Source: Lachnoanaerobaculum umeaense (lineage in GTDB: Bacteria; Bacillota; Clostridia; Lachnospirales; Lachnospiraceae). From it: a stretch of 64,000 nucleotides of DNA. The first letter of the stretch is position 1. Every line of letters starts with the position of its first letter. The notes beneath the pieces are model-generated. The model worked only from the letters and a program-made list of their open reading frames with translations. It was not told where the DNA came from and did not search any database. A program made the position numbers and the translations under genes. This document shows, piece by piece, positions 53,881 through 63,095 of this stretch. Location of the stretch: contig NZ_CP032364.1 in assembly GCF_003589745.1 (NCBI RefSeq), forward strand, positions 372,001 through 436,000. The letters run 5' to 3'.

Positions 53881-54315
53881 AAAATAATTTCCTGTAGGAA
53901 ATTACTTGAAGTTTTCTTTGCGAAAAAAGAAATTAATTTCAAACTTCAAGAATAAAGATTGTTAAAAAAAACTTATAGACTTATATACTTTCTGATTAAT
54001 ACATGATATAATAAGTGTAGCCTTTATATATTCTTTATAAAACTTCTAAAATTTCTTATTTAAGATGAGTTTCTACTATAATAATGTGTTTTTATTCAAT
54101 AAGCTTATGGTTTAAGATTTATCAGTGGGAAAGAGTGTGATTGTGAAAATGAGAGAATACTCTTCAATAATCGTATTAGAATGTCTAATAGAACATATTT
54201 CTTATACTTTTCAAAATCCGAATTGGATTAGCTTCCGGTTAATAAAAAGAAAAGATGAATAGTATTATACTGGTGAACTGACAGAAAAATTATATATTTG
54301 TTTGAGGGGGTGTAA
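53881..54315. other. intergenic region with strong inverted repeats
   Basis: No gene is visible. AATTTCC-TGTA-GGAAATT (53886-53903) is immediately followed by perfect 10-bp arms CTTGAAGTTT (53905-53914) and AAACTTCAAG (53941-53950), whose interior can form a further TTTCTTT/AAAGAAA stem. These sit 20-110 bp upstream of the XRE promoter and could be its operators. The rest is AT-rich with no clear signal. Confidence 0.5.
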
Positions 54316-55041
54316 GTGAGAGATGCTATTTTAGCTGTAACTGGTGATACACATGGTGAAAAAAACAGATTCCTCAATCCTAAAGAACAGGCGAACAAGC
54401 ATCTAAAAAAAGGTGACTATTTGTTTATTTGTGGAGATTTTGGATACATATTTAATAATACCTGTAAAGAGAGAGAGTTTCTAGAATTTCTTGCCAATGA
54501 AATACCATATACTATATGCTTTTGTGATGGGAACCATGAAAATTTTGAAATATTAAACTCATATGATATTTCAATATGGAATGGTGGTAAAGTACATATA
54601 ATTAAAAGCGACAATTCAGGGCTGCCCAAGATAATACATTTAATGAGAGGCCAAGTATATGAGATAGAGGGTAGAAAGATATTTGTATTTGGTGGTGGCT
54701 ATAGTATTGATAAGGCAATGAGAACTGAAGGGAAAAGCTGGTGGAAGCAGGAGATGCCAAACGAAATAGAAAAAAATGAGGCAATAGAGAATCTTGAAGC
54801 AGCAAATTGGAGTGTGGATTATATAATTACGCACACCGCACCTGAAGATACAATGTCTATTTTTAATTTGGGAAATACTAATGAAAAGCCATTAAATAAT
54901 TTTTTAGAGTATTTAAGAGAAAGAACAACATATTTACATTGGTATATAGGGCATCTTCATAGAGATGAGAATGTATGGAGAGGACAAACGGTTCTGTGGT
55001 ATTTGGTGCGTAATATGGATAATAATATGGTATTGGATTGA
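54316..55041 (+). CDS. calcineurin-like metallophosphoesterase
   Basis: A 241-residue hydrolase with all five metal-binding motifs: GDTHGE, GDFGY, GNHEN, THTAPED and GHLHRDE. It starts with GTG after GAGGGGG. These enzymes hydrolyse phosphodiesters or phosphomonoesters in proteins, nucleotides or nucleic acids, and the substrate cannot be told here. Versions of this size with an RDE ending are frequent in accessory regions and prophages of Clostridia. It is followed after about 100 bp by a frameshifted small gene. Confidence 0.88.
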   Translation: MRDAILAVTGDTHGEKNRFLNPKEQANKHLKKGDYLFICGDFGYIFNNTCKEREFLEFLANEIPYTICFCDGNHENFEILNSYDISIWNGGKVHIIKSDNSGLPKIIHLMRGQVYEIEGRKIFVFGGGYSIDKAMRTEGKSWWKQEMPNEIEKNEAIENLEAANWSVDYIITHTAPEDTMSIFNLGNTNEKPLNNFLEYLRERTTYLHWYIGHLHRDENVWRGQTVLWYLVRNMDNNMVLD

Positions 55042-55137
55042 TGTAATTATATGAAAAGATTGTAGAACTGACATGGAAGAAGTCTATAAATAATTAGAGT
55101 AGATATTTAAATTTAATAAAAATAAGGAGTAATAAAT

Positions 55138-55481
55138 ATGAATAGAGTAGATGTTGTTATAAAGGATAGTTTATTTAAAAAAGTAGATTTAGAAGTTGAT
55201 AGATGTGCCGCATATAGAGATGATGTAGAAGATAGAATATATATATACATGGATCAATTATTTGCACAGGAAAATGGGATGATGAATATTACCTTAGGGT
55301 TAAAGCAAACTTATGTGACGAAAATGGTGATATTGTAGAGATACATTATGATTTTGATGATAAACAATTTTATAAGATCGGGTATGATACATTTGAGATT
55401 AGTAGTTATAAATTAGATGGTAAAAGAGAAATTAAATATGTTGAATTATACCCAAAAATCAAACAGAAATCTTCAGACTGA
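55138..55481 (+). pseudogene. hypothetical protein gene with a frameshift
   Basis: The first frame (AAGGAG site, ATG) reads to QLFAQE and then goes astray at 55338. A second frame continues coherently from KWDDEYYLRVKANL to a TGA, ending KIKQKSSD. The switch falls at a run of four A residues (55271-55274): one extra A would give QEKWDDEYYL and an uninterrupted protein of about 114 residues. No family is recognised. It is rich in acidic and aromatic residues, with no membrane segment. A true mutation, a phase-variable tract and a sequencing error are all possible. Confidence 0.75.
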
Positions 55482-55575
55482 TAGAGGCAATTGAAAATAA
55501 TTTGTATTTCAGCCACAATTAAGCTGGAAGATGATGTCAAGCATAAATGATTATGTCCCAAAATAATTAATTTAT

Positions 55576-55600
55576 AAGCCCCCACAAAGGGGCTTTTATT
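55576..55600 (+). terminator. intrinsic terminator
   Basis: A perfect 7-bp stem AAGCCCC with GGGGCTT (6-base loop) is followed by TTATT. It lies at the end of the decayed transposase on the other strand and may once have belonged to that element or to the gene upstream. Confidence 0.75.
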
Positions 55601-55982
55601 ATGCACTTTTTATGTCTTCTTCAATTCTGTGTGGCTGTGAGTGTGCGAATTTATTAAAGGCATCCAATCTCCAAGGATGGTTCATAGGCGGTATATAAGG
55701 CTTTCTAGGCTTTGGCTGTTTGTAGTCAGCGTCCAAGTCCTTAGATTTATGCTCATGAGCCGGTGCTACTAAGTTAGCTTGTATCTGTGATAATTCCTTT
55801 TTTGATGTTGCAGCTTCCTTCTTGGCTTTTAGAGTTTACTTAATGCGTCTACGCTTAGCTTTTGTAGCCTTTGGAGATAGAATGTACTCTGACTCCAAAA
55901 TACTCATTATAGAGGAAGAAGAGATGCTTATGCCTTCATGCTTTTTTCATCCATTGATAAAATAACCTTTCTGATAAGTCAG
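55599..55982 (-). pseudogene. internally deleted transposase remnant (ISNCY/IS1202-like)
   Basis: One frame of 128 codons on the minus strand reads as transposase with two stops. It begins after AGGAGG as LTYQKGYFING, then a stop, then a helix-turn-helix-like part (GISISSSSIMSILESEYILS, KAKRRRIK), a second stop, KKELSQIQANLVAP, and abruptly the C-terminal tail KPRKPYIPPMNHPWR. In intact relatives the DDE catalytic core lies between the ANLVAP-like and PPMNHPW-like segments; here it is gone while the frame is kept. The family name comes from the recalled pattern of these motifs. It marks past transposition here. Confidence 0.7.
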
Positions 55983-56086
55983 TTCCTCCTAGTGTTAGAA
56001 TATACAAAATAGTATTCTACCATAAGTGGGACATTTTTATTTGTGGTATACTAGGACTTTATCATTTATGGCTTATAGAAGTTTGT

Positions 56087-56138
56087 TTGAAGTAATATTG
56101 AAGTTGACTTTGAAGTAATATTGAAGTAACATTGAAGT
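56087..56138 (+). repeat. five helically phased TTGAAGT repeats
   Basis: Exact copies of TTGAAGT begin at 56087, 56098, 56110, 56121 and 56132, spaced 11, 12, 11 and 11 bp, about one DNA turn each. An outer dyad, GTTTGAA (56085) and TTCAAAC (56141), frames the array. It lies 15 bp before the ribosome site of the AlbA_2 gene, so it is probably a cooperative operator, perhaps for that protein. Confidence 0.75.
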
Positions 56139-56161
56139 AGTTCAAACAAGGAGTGTGGAAT

Positions 56162-57604
56162 ATGTTTTTGGAGGAGATAACAGGTGATATAAAGCCGGAA
56201 AGTGATAAGCTTGAGTGTAAAGAAGTTTTAAACAGAGAAGATGTTGTTGGTTGGCTTAAAAGCATTGCCGGATTTGCAAATGCATCAGGTGGGGATTTCT
56301 ATATCGGAGTTGAGGATAAGACGAATAAACTGATAGGTTTTGACAGGAAAGCAGCTGATAATGAAAGAAATTATTTTAATAATCAGGTAAATGAGCATTT
56401 GACACCAAGACCACAAATGAAAATTTCGTTTTTGAGTTATGAGATGCGTGGAAATGAACGATTTATAATAAAGGTTAGTATAGAGGAATCTAATATAAAG
56501 CCCGTAATTCTAAAATATAAAAATATTCCGGCTATTTTTATGAGGCGTGACGGATTTACGAATGGAGCAACTTATGAAGAAATCATAGATATGAGTGTAA
56601 GAAGTAAAAATACACAATATGATATCTTAATATCTGACATTAAATATAATCCTGAAAATTTTTCAATGCTTAGAGAGTTCTATAAGAAATATAATAATGG
56701 TAAGACTTTGAAAGATAAGGCATTACAGTCATTAGGATTTTTTAATGAAGAAGATTATTTGTCTAACGGTGCAGTTTTATTTCAAGATGATTATAAGGGT
56801 AACAAAACCGATGTACAGTGCTCCGTATTTTCCGGATCAAATAGGGGAAGCGACAGAGTCGTTACCATTAATCGCTTTAAAGGGAATGTAATAGCGAGTA
56901 TAAGTTATATTATTGACTTTGTAAATCAAAGAATGAATCATAGTATTATAAAGCTGGATGAAGGTAGGGTAGATATTGATTCATATCCGGCAAGAGCCCT
57001 ATTTGAAGGTGTAATAAATGCAATTGCTCATAGAGATTATTATCTGGACGGAACACAAATTCAAGTCGATATGTTTAAGGACAGATTGGAAATATCATCA
57101 CCCGGAGGTTTTTACAGAGGTGATAAATTTGGAAAAACGTATGATTTATCTAAAATTATTTCAAAGAGAAGAAATGAAGTAATATCAGGAGTTTTAGTTT
57201 TATGTAATGTAATGGAGGCGGCAGGTACAGGCTTTGATAAGATAGTAGAGGAGTATAAGTCGGCGGATGAAGCACATAAGCCGTATATTTATTCAAAGTC
57301 CGATCACTTTACATTAGTATTGCCGGATTTAACATATGATAGAGGTATTGAAAATAATGATGTACCGAATATTAGCTTTCAGCCTGTTCCGCAAGGGACG
57401 GAGCTTGATAAAAAGGTACTGTCATTTTGTTATCATAGAGCACATAAGGTTTCTGAGATAGTGGAATACTTGGGAATCAGTGATTCAACATATTTTAGAA
57501 AGAAAGTTTTGGCTAATCTTGAAAAAAACGGGTATTTAGAAAAGAGTAAGTTATCAAGAGCGGCGTTTTATAAGACAAATCATAGCATGGTAAGTATTGA
57601 ATGA
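56162..57604 (+). CDS. AlbA_2-domain putative transcriptional regulator with ATPase-like domain
   Basis: A 480-residue protein of the COG2865 type. The N-terminal AlbA_2 (Schlafen-like) nucleic-acid-binding domain (about 10-135; ESDKLECKEVL, GFANASGGDFYIGVED) precedes a GHKL-ATPase-like domain with EGVINAIAHRDY and SSPGGFYRGD (about 270-370). A C-terminal winged helix ends it (about 420-475; VSEIVEYLGISDSTYFRKKV). Start chosen at the ATG 8 bp after AAGGAG. It is alone between an array of phased repeats and a terminator. Partners and targets are unknown. Confidence 0.85.
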   Translation: MFLEEITGDIKPESDKLECKEVLNREDVVGWLKSIAGFANASGGDFYIGVEDKTNKLIGFDRKAADNERNYFNNQVNEHLTPRPQMKISFLSYEMRGNERFIIKVSIEESNIKPVILKYKNIPAIFMRRDGFTNGATYEEIIDMSVRSKNTQYDILISDIKYNPENFSMLREFYKKYNNGKTLKDKALQSLGFFNEEDYLSNGAVLFQDDYKGNKTDVQCSVFSGSNRGSDRVVTINRFKGNVIASISYIIDFVNQRMNHSIIKLDEGRVDIDSYPARALFEGVINAIAHRDYYLDGTQIQVDMFKDRLEISSPGGFYRGDKFGKTYDLSKIISKRRNEVISGVLVLCNVMEAAGTGFDKIVEEYKSADEAHKPYIYSKSDHFTLVLPDLTYDRGIENNDVPNISFQPVPQGTELDKKVLSFCYHRAHKVSEIVEYLGISDSTYFRKKVLANLEKNGYLEKSKLSRAAFYKTNHSMVSIE

Positions 57605-57635
57605 TGTAGTTTAATATAAGATTATTTATTGAAAG

Positions 57636-57667
57636 TTAGTCCGGGATAGCTCCGGGCTGATTTTTTT
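57636..57667 (+). terminator. intrinsic terminator after the AlbA_2 gene
   Basis: The stem AGTCCGG/CCGGGCT (one G-U, 7-base loop) is followed by GA and seven T residues. Confidence 0.88.
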
Positions 57668-57777
57668 ATTCATTTTGATATATAAGTATATTATATTTTT
57701 AGCGGAATAATATTTTACACTTGCTCTAAAGCGAGGATTTATGCTTTTTTAAATAAAATAAATATACAAATAACCTC

Positions 57778-57806
57778 TTGTTAGCAAAACCTAACTATGG
57801 TATAAT
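57778..57806 (+). promoter_or_regulatory. sigma-A promoter of the TetR-ABC-ECF operon
   Basis: TTGTTA and a perfect TATAAT are separated by exactly 17 bp. The TetR operator begins 3 bp after the -10. Confidence 0.8.
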
Positions 57807-57809
57807 AAC

Positions 57810-57833
57810 TTTACCGACGATAACGTCGGTAAA
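57810..57833 (+). promoter_or_regulatory. TetR-type operator
   Basis: Perfect palindrome TTTACCGAC-GATAAC-GTCGGTAAA with 9-bp arms lies over the transcription start, 14 bp before the TetR start codon. The TetR protein encoded just downstream is the obvious ligand, giving autorepression of the whole operon. Confidence 0.88.
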
Positions 57834-57847
57834 AGAGGAGGTACTAT

Positions 57848-58456
57848 ATGGCTGCTGCGAAGAGGCTTAGTGAGGCTGAAAGAAAAAAAGAAATTATGGA
57901 TTCAGCCACAAAAGTAATTGCCGCAAAGGGCTTAGGAAAGGCAACTATGGAAGACATCATCGCGGGAACAACTTTATCAAAAGGAGGAGTGTATCACTAC
58001 TATGGGAACGTAAAAGAAATCTTTAAAGACATTATGATAAGCGGGATTGATTACAGAAACAATATCATTAAGGAGCATTTGGTTGAATGTGAAAAGGGTG
58101 GTGAGAGTAAGTTTATGGCAAAACAGTTGGTTGATAAAGTCATAGACAACAATCCTTTAACGCCTCTTTATGTTGAGTTTTTGATAGAGAAAAAAAGAAA
58201 TCCCGAACTGAATAATATTATGGAAGAGCTTCAAGAACAGACAAAGGAAAGATTTAAAGCGATATGGAGTAATGACTCAGGATGGTTGTTTGATCCTCAA
58301 ATTTTTCAGTTTGTTACCGATTTTATGAATGCTCTGATACTGGCTTCGGATGTACTGGATGCAAGAGAAAATTTCAAAAAGAACAGACAGCATTTGGAAG
58401 CAATATTTACTTACTTATTTGAACAAGTAAAGGAGAAAATGGATGGGAGTTTATAA
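57848..58456 (+). CDS. TetR-family transcriptional regulator
   Basis: A 202-residue repressor. The TetR helix-turn-helix (about 12-58; GLGKATMEDIIAGTTLSKGG, VYHYYGNVKEIF) is followed by a helical ligand-binding domain. It is first in an operon of two ABC half-transporters and an ECF importer, whose 5' end it overlaps by 14 bp. AGAGGAGG precedes the ATG. A perfect palindrome at the transcription start is its likely site. The inducer may be the imported nutrient or metal complex. Confidence 0.92.
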   Translation: MAAAKRLSEAERKKEIMDSATKVIAAKGLGKATMEDIIAGTTLSKGGVYHYYGNVKEIFKDIMISGIDYRNNIIKEHLVECEKGGESKFMAKQLVDKVIDNNPLTPLYVEFLIEKKRNPELNNIMEELQEQTKERFKAIWSNDSGWLFDPQIFQFVTDFMNALILASDVLDARENFKKNRQHLEAIFTYLFEQVKEKMDGSL

Positions 58457-60197
58457 GAAATTATTCAGATATGTGCCGAATGAAAAATATATCGGATATA
58501 TGACAATCATAGTATCAAGTATTTCGGCATTCCTGGTGGTTTATGGATATTATTACATGTTTTTACTTCTAAAAGAAGCGGTAGTAAAGGGAAATTATGA
58601 AAATGCAGGATATTATTCTACAAGGATAGTTATCTGTTTAACTATAAGTGCAGTAATGTATTTGGTATCCGGCATTGTTTCACATAAGCTGGCATTTAGA
58701 CTTGAAACAAATCTACGAAAAAGAGGAATTGAAGGACTTACAGATGCAAGCTTTCGATTTTTCGATCTGCATTCCTCAGGATATATAAGAAAAACTATAG
58801 ATGATAATGCTGCAAAGACACATATGGCGGTAGCTCATATGTTGCCGGATAATTCACAGGCATTTTTGGTACCGATTTTTGCCTTTATACTGGCATTTGC
58901 CATAAGTCTTAGAGTGGGAATCGTTATTATAGTTTTATCTGTTGTAAGCGGACTCATATTGATGGGAATGATGGGCAATAAAGATTTTATGAAGCTTTAT
59001 CAGACTTCACTTGACAAACTGAGTTCTGAAACTGTGGAGTATATCAGAGGCATACAGGTAATAAAGATATTCGGTTCAAAACTTAAATCCTTTAAGGCAT
59101 TGCATGATTCTATTATGGAGTATTCAAAATACGCTTATGATTATTCTCTGTCTTGTAAAACACCCTATGTCATATATCAGCTGATATTTTTAGGATTGAT
59201 TGCCATTATCAGCATTCCGCTCAGCTTCTTTTTGACCGGTATAAAAGATCCTAAATTTATGGCTGTAGAGCTTATTATGATCTTTTTCTTAAGCGGTGTA
59301 ATAATGGTCTCTTTTATGAAAATAATGTGGGCAAGCATGAATATCTATAATGCAAATTTTGCCATTGACAGTTTGGAAGAATTATATGAAAAGATGCAGG
59401 AGGACAAACTCACATATGGAAATAGAGAGCATTTTGACAATTTCAATATTGAATTTGAAAATGTGAGCTTTTCATATGGGGATAAAAAGGTTCTGGAAAA
59501 CTTATCATTTTCATTAGAAGAGAAAAAAACTTATGCCTTAGTAGGGCATTCAGGTTCAGGAAAGTCAACTATTGCAAAGCTTTTGTCAGGATTTTATAAG
59601 GTTGATAAGGGGGCAATAAAAATAGGTGGATATCCTCTTTCGGAATATACAAAGGAGGCAATCATAAAGAATATCTCGTTTGTATTCCAAGACAGCAAAC
59701 TGTTTAAAAAATCTATATATGATAATGTAGCATTGGCTGATGAAAATGCAGGTAGAGATAAAGTAATGAAGGCTCTCAGTCTTGCAGGTTGTGATGAAAT
59801 TATTGAAAAGTTTAAAGACAGGGAAAATACAATTATAGGTTCAAAGGGGGTGTATCTTTCAGGAGGTGAAAAGCAAAGAATCGCTATTGCAAGGGCTATT
59901 TTGAAAAATTCACCTATTGTAATTATGGATGAAGCGAGTGCGGCAATTGATGCAGATAATGAATATGAATTACAAAAAGCATTTAAAAATTTAATGCAGG
60001 ATAAGACTGTTATAATGATTGCCCATAGGATGACAAGTATCAGAAATGTAGATGAAATAATAGTTTTGGAAAAGGGAAATGTAATAGAGCGAGGAGATAA
60101 TGATTCATTAGTAAAAACCGGAGGGTTATACAGTAGACTCCTCGGTCTTTACGAAACTGCAAATGATTGGAGGGTGTCAAATGAAAAACTACTATAA
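58443..60197 (+). CDS. ABC transporter half-transporter (permease-ATPase), first of pair
   Basis: A 584-residue fusion of a six-helix membrane domain (about 1-310) and an ATPase domain with Walker A GHSGSGKST, Q-loop FVFQDSKLF, signature LSGGEKQR, Walker B IVIMDEASAAID and H-loop AHRM. It resembles the YbtP/IrtA-like exporter-fold proteins linked to siderophore uptake more than drug exporters, though family lines are blurred. It overlaps the second half-transporter by 17 bp, so a heterodimer is likely. Confidence 0.9.
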   Translation: MGVYKKLFRYVPNEKYIGYMTIIVSSISAFLVVYGYYYMFLLLKEAVVKGNYENAGYYSTRIVICLTISAVMYLVSGIVSHKLAFRLETNLRKRGIEGLTDASFRFFDLHSSGYIRKTIDDNAAKTHMAVAHMLPDNSQAFLVPIFAFILAFAISLRVGIVIIVLSVVSGLILMGMMGNKDFMKLYQTSLDKLSSETVEYIRGIQVIKIFGSKLKSFKALHDSIMEYSKYAYDYSLSCKTPYVIYQLIFLGLIAIISIPLSFFLTGIKDPKFMAVELIMIFFLSGVIMVSFMKIMWASMNIYNANFAIDSLEELYEKMQEDKLTYGNREHFDNFNIEFENVSFSYGDKKVLENLSFSLEEKKTYALVGHSGSGKSTIAKLLSGFYKVDKGAIKIGGYPLSEYTKEAIIKNISFVFQDSKLFKKSIYDNVALADENAGRDKVMKALSLAGCDEIIEKFKDRENTIIGSKGVYLSGGEKQRIAIARAILKNSPIVIMDEASAAIDADNEYELQKAFKNLMQDKTVIMIAHRMTSIRNVDEIIVLEKGNVIERGDNDSLVKTGGLYSRLLGLYETANDWRVSNEKLL

Positions 60198-61902
60198 GAA
60201 AAGATATGCTCTCTCAGAACAGGGTGCAAAAAATCTTACAAAAGCAACGATATATTGTTTTTTGACATATTGTATCAACCTTGGTCCGATGTTTATTTTA
60301 ATGGGACTTATTAATCAGTTGGTCTTGGGAAATGTATCAAGCACCTTGCAGTATATTGTTATGGCAATACTTACTCTTGTTTTTATGTATATTTTATTAT
60401 CAGAAGAATATGTAAGCCTTTATAATTCCACCTATAAAGAATCGGCAAATTTGAGAAAGGGAATAGCAGAGAATCTGGCACAGCTTCCGCTGGCTTATTT
60501 TTCAAAGCACGATCTTTCCGACCTTTCACAAACGATAATGTCTGATGTGGAAAGGGTAGAGCATTCTATGAGCCATTCCATACCCAAGGTTGTGGCTATG
60601 TGGTTATTCTTCCCTCTGATGGGACTTATTATGCTTATTGGAAACTGGAAGCTTGGACTTGCAGCAATTATTCCCACTCTTTTAAGCTTTATGATCAATC
60701 CTTTGGCAAAACAGAAGGAAGTTTCAGAGTACAGCAGGTACTTTAATGTGTTAAGAGATAATTCAGAGCTTTTTCAAGAAACAATAGAGTTACAACAAGA
60801 GATAAGCAGCTTTAATCAAGCCGACAAGGTGAAGAAAAACCTGTATAAAAAAATGGAGGAGAGCGAGAGGATACATCTTAATGTAGAGATAGTTCCAATG
60901 CTGGCGGTAGGTATATCTTCATCTCTCTCATATATAAGCCTTGCAGTAGTATTGGCTGTCGGAATACAGTTACTTATTCACAATGAGATCAGCCTCTTAT
61001 ATCTGATAGGATACCTGATAGGAGCAATAAAGGTTAAAGAACTTTTTGATGTTTCAAGGGAAGGAATGACCGAAATGTCATATATTGAACCTGCAATTGT
61101 AAGAATAAAGGAGATAAAAAATGCAGCGCTTCAAGAGGGTAAAGATACAGACCTTTCAAGCTACGATATAGAATTTAAAAACGTTTCATTTGCTTATAAT
61201 AAAGATGCAAAGGTATTAAAAGATGTGAGTTTTACGGCAAAGCAGGGTGAGGTTACAGCTTTGGTAGGTATATCGGGTTCCGGTAAAACTTCCGTACTAA
61301 GACTTATATCAAGGCTGTATGACTATGATACCGGAAGTATCTTAATAGACGGAAAGGATATCAAAAATATATCTACAGAATCATTGTTTAAGAATGTCTC
61401 AATAGTATTTCAGGATGTGACCTTGTTTAATACAAGCATTATGGAAAATATTCGTTTAGGCAGGGAGAGTGCAACAGATGAGGAAGTAAAGGAAGCGGCT
61501 AGGCTTGCAAACTGTATGGACTTTATCGAAAAATTGCCGGATGGATTTAATACTCTGATTGGAGAAAATGGTGCTGAATTATCAGGTGGAGAAAGACAGA
61601 GAATTTCTATTGCAAGAGCATTTCTAAAGGATGCACCTGTTTTGATATTGGATGAGATATCGGCAAGCCTTGATGTGGACAATGAAAAGAAGATACAGGA
61701 CAGTTTAAATAAGCTTATCAAGGACAAAACGGTTATTATTATTTCTCACAGATTAAAATCAATAGAAAATGTTAATAAGATTGTGGTAATAGATGAGGGA
61801 GTTGTTGAGACATCAGGAAATCATGATGAGCTTATAAAAGATTCAAAGGTATATAAAAACTTGATCGAAAAGACAAAATTAGCGGAAGCATTTAATTATT
61901 AG
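60181..61902 (+). CDS. ABC transporter half-transporter (permease-ATPase), second of pair
   Basis: A 573-residue permease-ATPase fusion with Walker A GISGSGKTS, Q-loop IVFQDVTLF, signature LSGGERQR, Walker B LILDEISASLD and H-loop SHRL. ATG chosen with GGAGGG upstream, overlapping the end of its partner. With the preceding gene it likely forms a heterodimer. The link with an ECF module in the same operon suggests both handle the same metal complex, cofactor or heme-like compound. Confidence 0.9.
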   Translation: MKNYYKKRYALSEQGAKNLTKATIYCFLTYCINLGPMFILMGLINQLVLGNVSSTLQYIVMAILTLVFMYILLSEEYVSLYNSTYKESANLRKGIAENLAQLPLAYFSKHDLSDLSQTIMSDVERVEHSMSHSIPKVVAMWLFFPLMGLIMLIGNWKLGLAAIIPTLLSFMINPLAKQKEVSEYSRYFNVLRDNSELFQETIELQQEISSFNQADKVKKNLYKKMEESERIHLNVEIVPMLAVGISSSLSYISLAVVLAVGIQLLIHNEISLLYLIGYLIGAIKVKELFDVSREGMTEMSYIEPAIVRIKEIKNAALQEGKDTDLSSYDIEFKNVSFAYNKDAKVLKDVSFTAKQGEVTALVGISGSGKTSVLRLISRLYDYDTGSILIDGKDIKNISTESLFKNVSIVFQDVTLFNTSIMENIRLGRESATDEEVKEAARLANCMDFIEKLPDGFNTLIGENGAELSGGERQRISIARAFLKDAPVLILDEISASLDVDNEKKIQDSLNKLIKDKTVIIISHRLKSIENVNKIVVIDEGVVETSGNHDELIKDSKVYKNLIEKTKLAEAFNY

Positions 61903-61911
61903 GGGGAAGAT

Positions 61912-62493
61912 ATGAAAGAGCAAAAGCTGAAAATAAAGGATCTGGTGACTATAGGTGTATTTGCTGTTATATATTTTGTAGTTACTTTTGCCGTTGGAAT
62001 GATTGGAGTTATTCCGATTTTGTTCCTGATATATCCTACAATACTGGGAATTGTAAGCGGAACTGTTGTTATGTTATTTATGGCTAAAGTACAAAAACCT
62101 TGGGCATTGTTTATTTTCGGAATGCTGTCACCTCTTATTATGCTTGTGGGAGGCCATACCTATGTAATTGTACTTCATGCATTTGCAGTAATGATTATAG
62201 CCGAGTTGATAAGAAGAATCGGTCATTATAATTCATTTAAATACAATATGCTTTCATTCGCAATATTTAATACTTGGATTTGCGGTTCACTTATGCAAAT
62301 GTTATGGGCAAGGGAGAAATACATTGAGTTATCTATGATGATGGGCAAGGAGTATGTAGATATTTTGATAAAACTTATTACTTATCAGCATATGGCTTTG
62401 GTTTATCTTGGTGCTATAATCGGAGGACTTATAGGAGCAAATATCGGAAGAATATTACTAAAAAAACATTTTATAAAAGCAGGTATAGTTTGA
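61912..62493 (+). CDS. MptD/Trep_Strep-family ECF S-component, copy 1
   Basis: A 193-residue membrane protein with five to six helices, of the MptD (Trep_Strep) family of putative ECF substrate-binding components. An N-terminal KIKDLVTIGVFAVIYF and the C-terminal GGLIGANIGRILLKKHF are characteristic. It binds the substrate in the membrane. It is followed after 20 bp by a close paralogue. Substrate unknown; some ECF importers of this sort in streptococci and lactobacilli have been linked to heme. Confidence 0.82.
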   Translation: MKEQKLKIKDLVTIGVFAVIYFVVTFAVGMIGVIPILFLIYPTILGIVSGTVVMLFMAKVQKPWALFIFGMLSPLIMLVGGHTYVIVLHAFAVMIIAELIRRIGHYNSFKYNMLSFAIFNTWICGSLMQMLWAREKYIELSMMMGKEYVDILIKLITYQHMALVYLGAIIGGLIGANIGRILLKKHFIKAGIV

Positions 62494-62513
62494 TGTATTA
62501 TTAGGAGGGAAAT

Positions 62514-63095
62514 ATGAAAGAGCAAAAGCTGAAAATAAAGGATCTTGTCACTATCGGTGTATTTGCAGTTATATATGTGGTGATTATATTTGCTTTGGGA
62601 ATGATAGGATTTTTACCTGTTTTATATCTGGTATATCCTGCACTACTCGGTATTGTAAGCGGAACTGTTATTATGTTGTTTATGGCAAAGGTACAAAAAC
62701 CTTGGGCGGTGCTGATACTTGGAATGCTTACATCTGTTTTTATGATGGTAGAAGGAAATACCTATTTACTTATTATACATTCATTCGTGGTGATGCTTAT
62801 AGCCGAGTTAATAAGAAGAGTAGGTAACTACAATTCATTTAAATACAATATGCTTTCATTTGCAATATTTAATACCTGGATCTGCGGTTCACTTATGCAA
62901 ATGTTATGGGCTAGAGAAAAATATATTGAAATAGCAATGGTTATGGGTGAGGATTATGTGAATGCTTTGATAAAGCTTGTCACATATCCCAATATGGCAT
63001 TGGTCTATCTGGGTGCTATATTAGGCGGACTTATAGGAGCGAATATAGGAAGAATATTACTTAAAAAACATTTTATAAAGGCAGGTATAATTTGA
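62514..63095 (+). CDS. MptD/Trep_Strep-family ECF S-component, copy 2
   Basis: A 193-residue tandem paralogue of the preceding gene, same length and about three quarters identical by eye. The first 19 residues, the block SFKYNMLSFAIFNTWICGSL and the C-terminus are unchanged. Differences concentrate in helices 2-4 (for example GGHTYVIVLHAF against EGNTYLLIIHSF), where substrate contacts are expected, so the copies may differ in specificity. Its stop overlaps the EcfT start. Confidence 0.82.
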   Translation: MKEQKLKIKDLVTIGVFAVIYVVIIFALGMIGFLPVLYLVYPALLGIVSGTVIMLFMAKVQKPWAVLILGMLTSVFMMVEGNTYLLIIHSFVVMLIAELIRRVGNYNSFKYNMLSFAIFNTWICGSLMQMLWAREKYIEIAMVMGEDYVNALIKLVTYPNMALVYLGAILGGLIGANIGRILLKKHFIKAGII

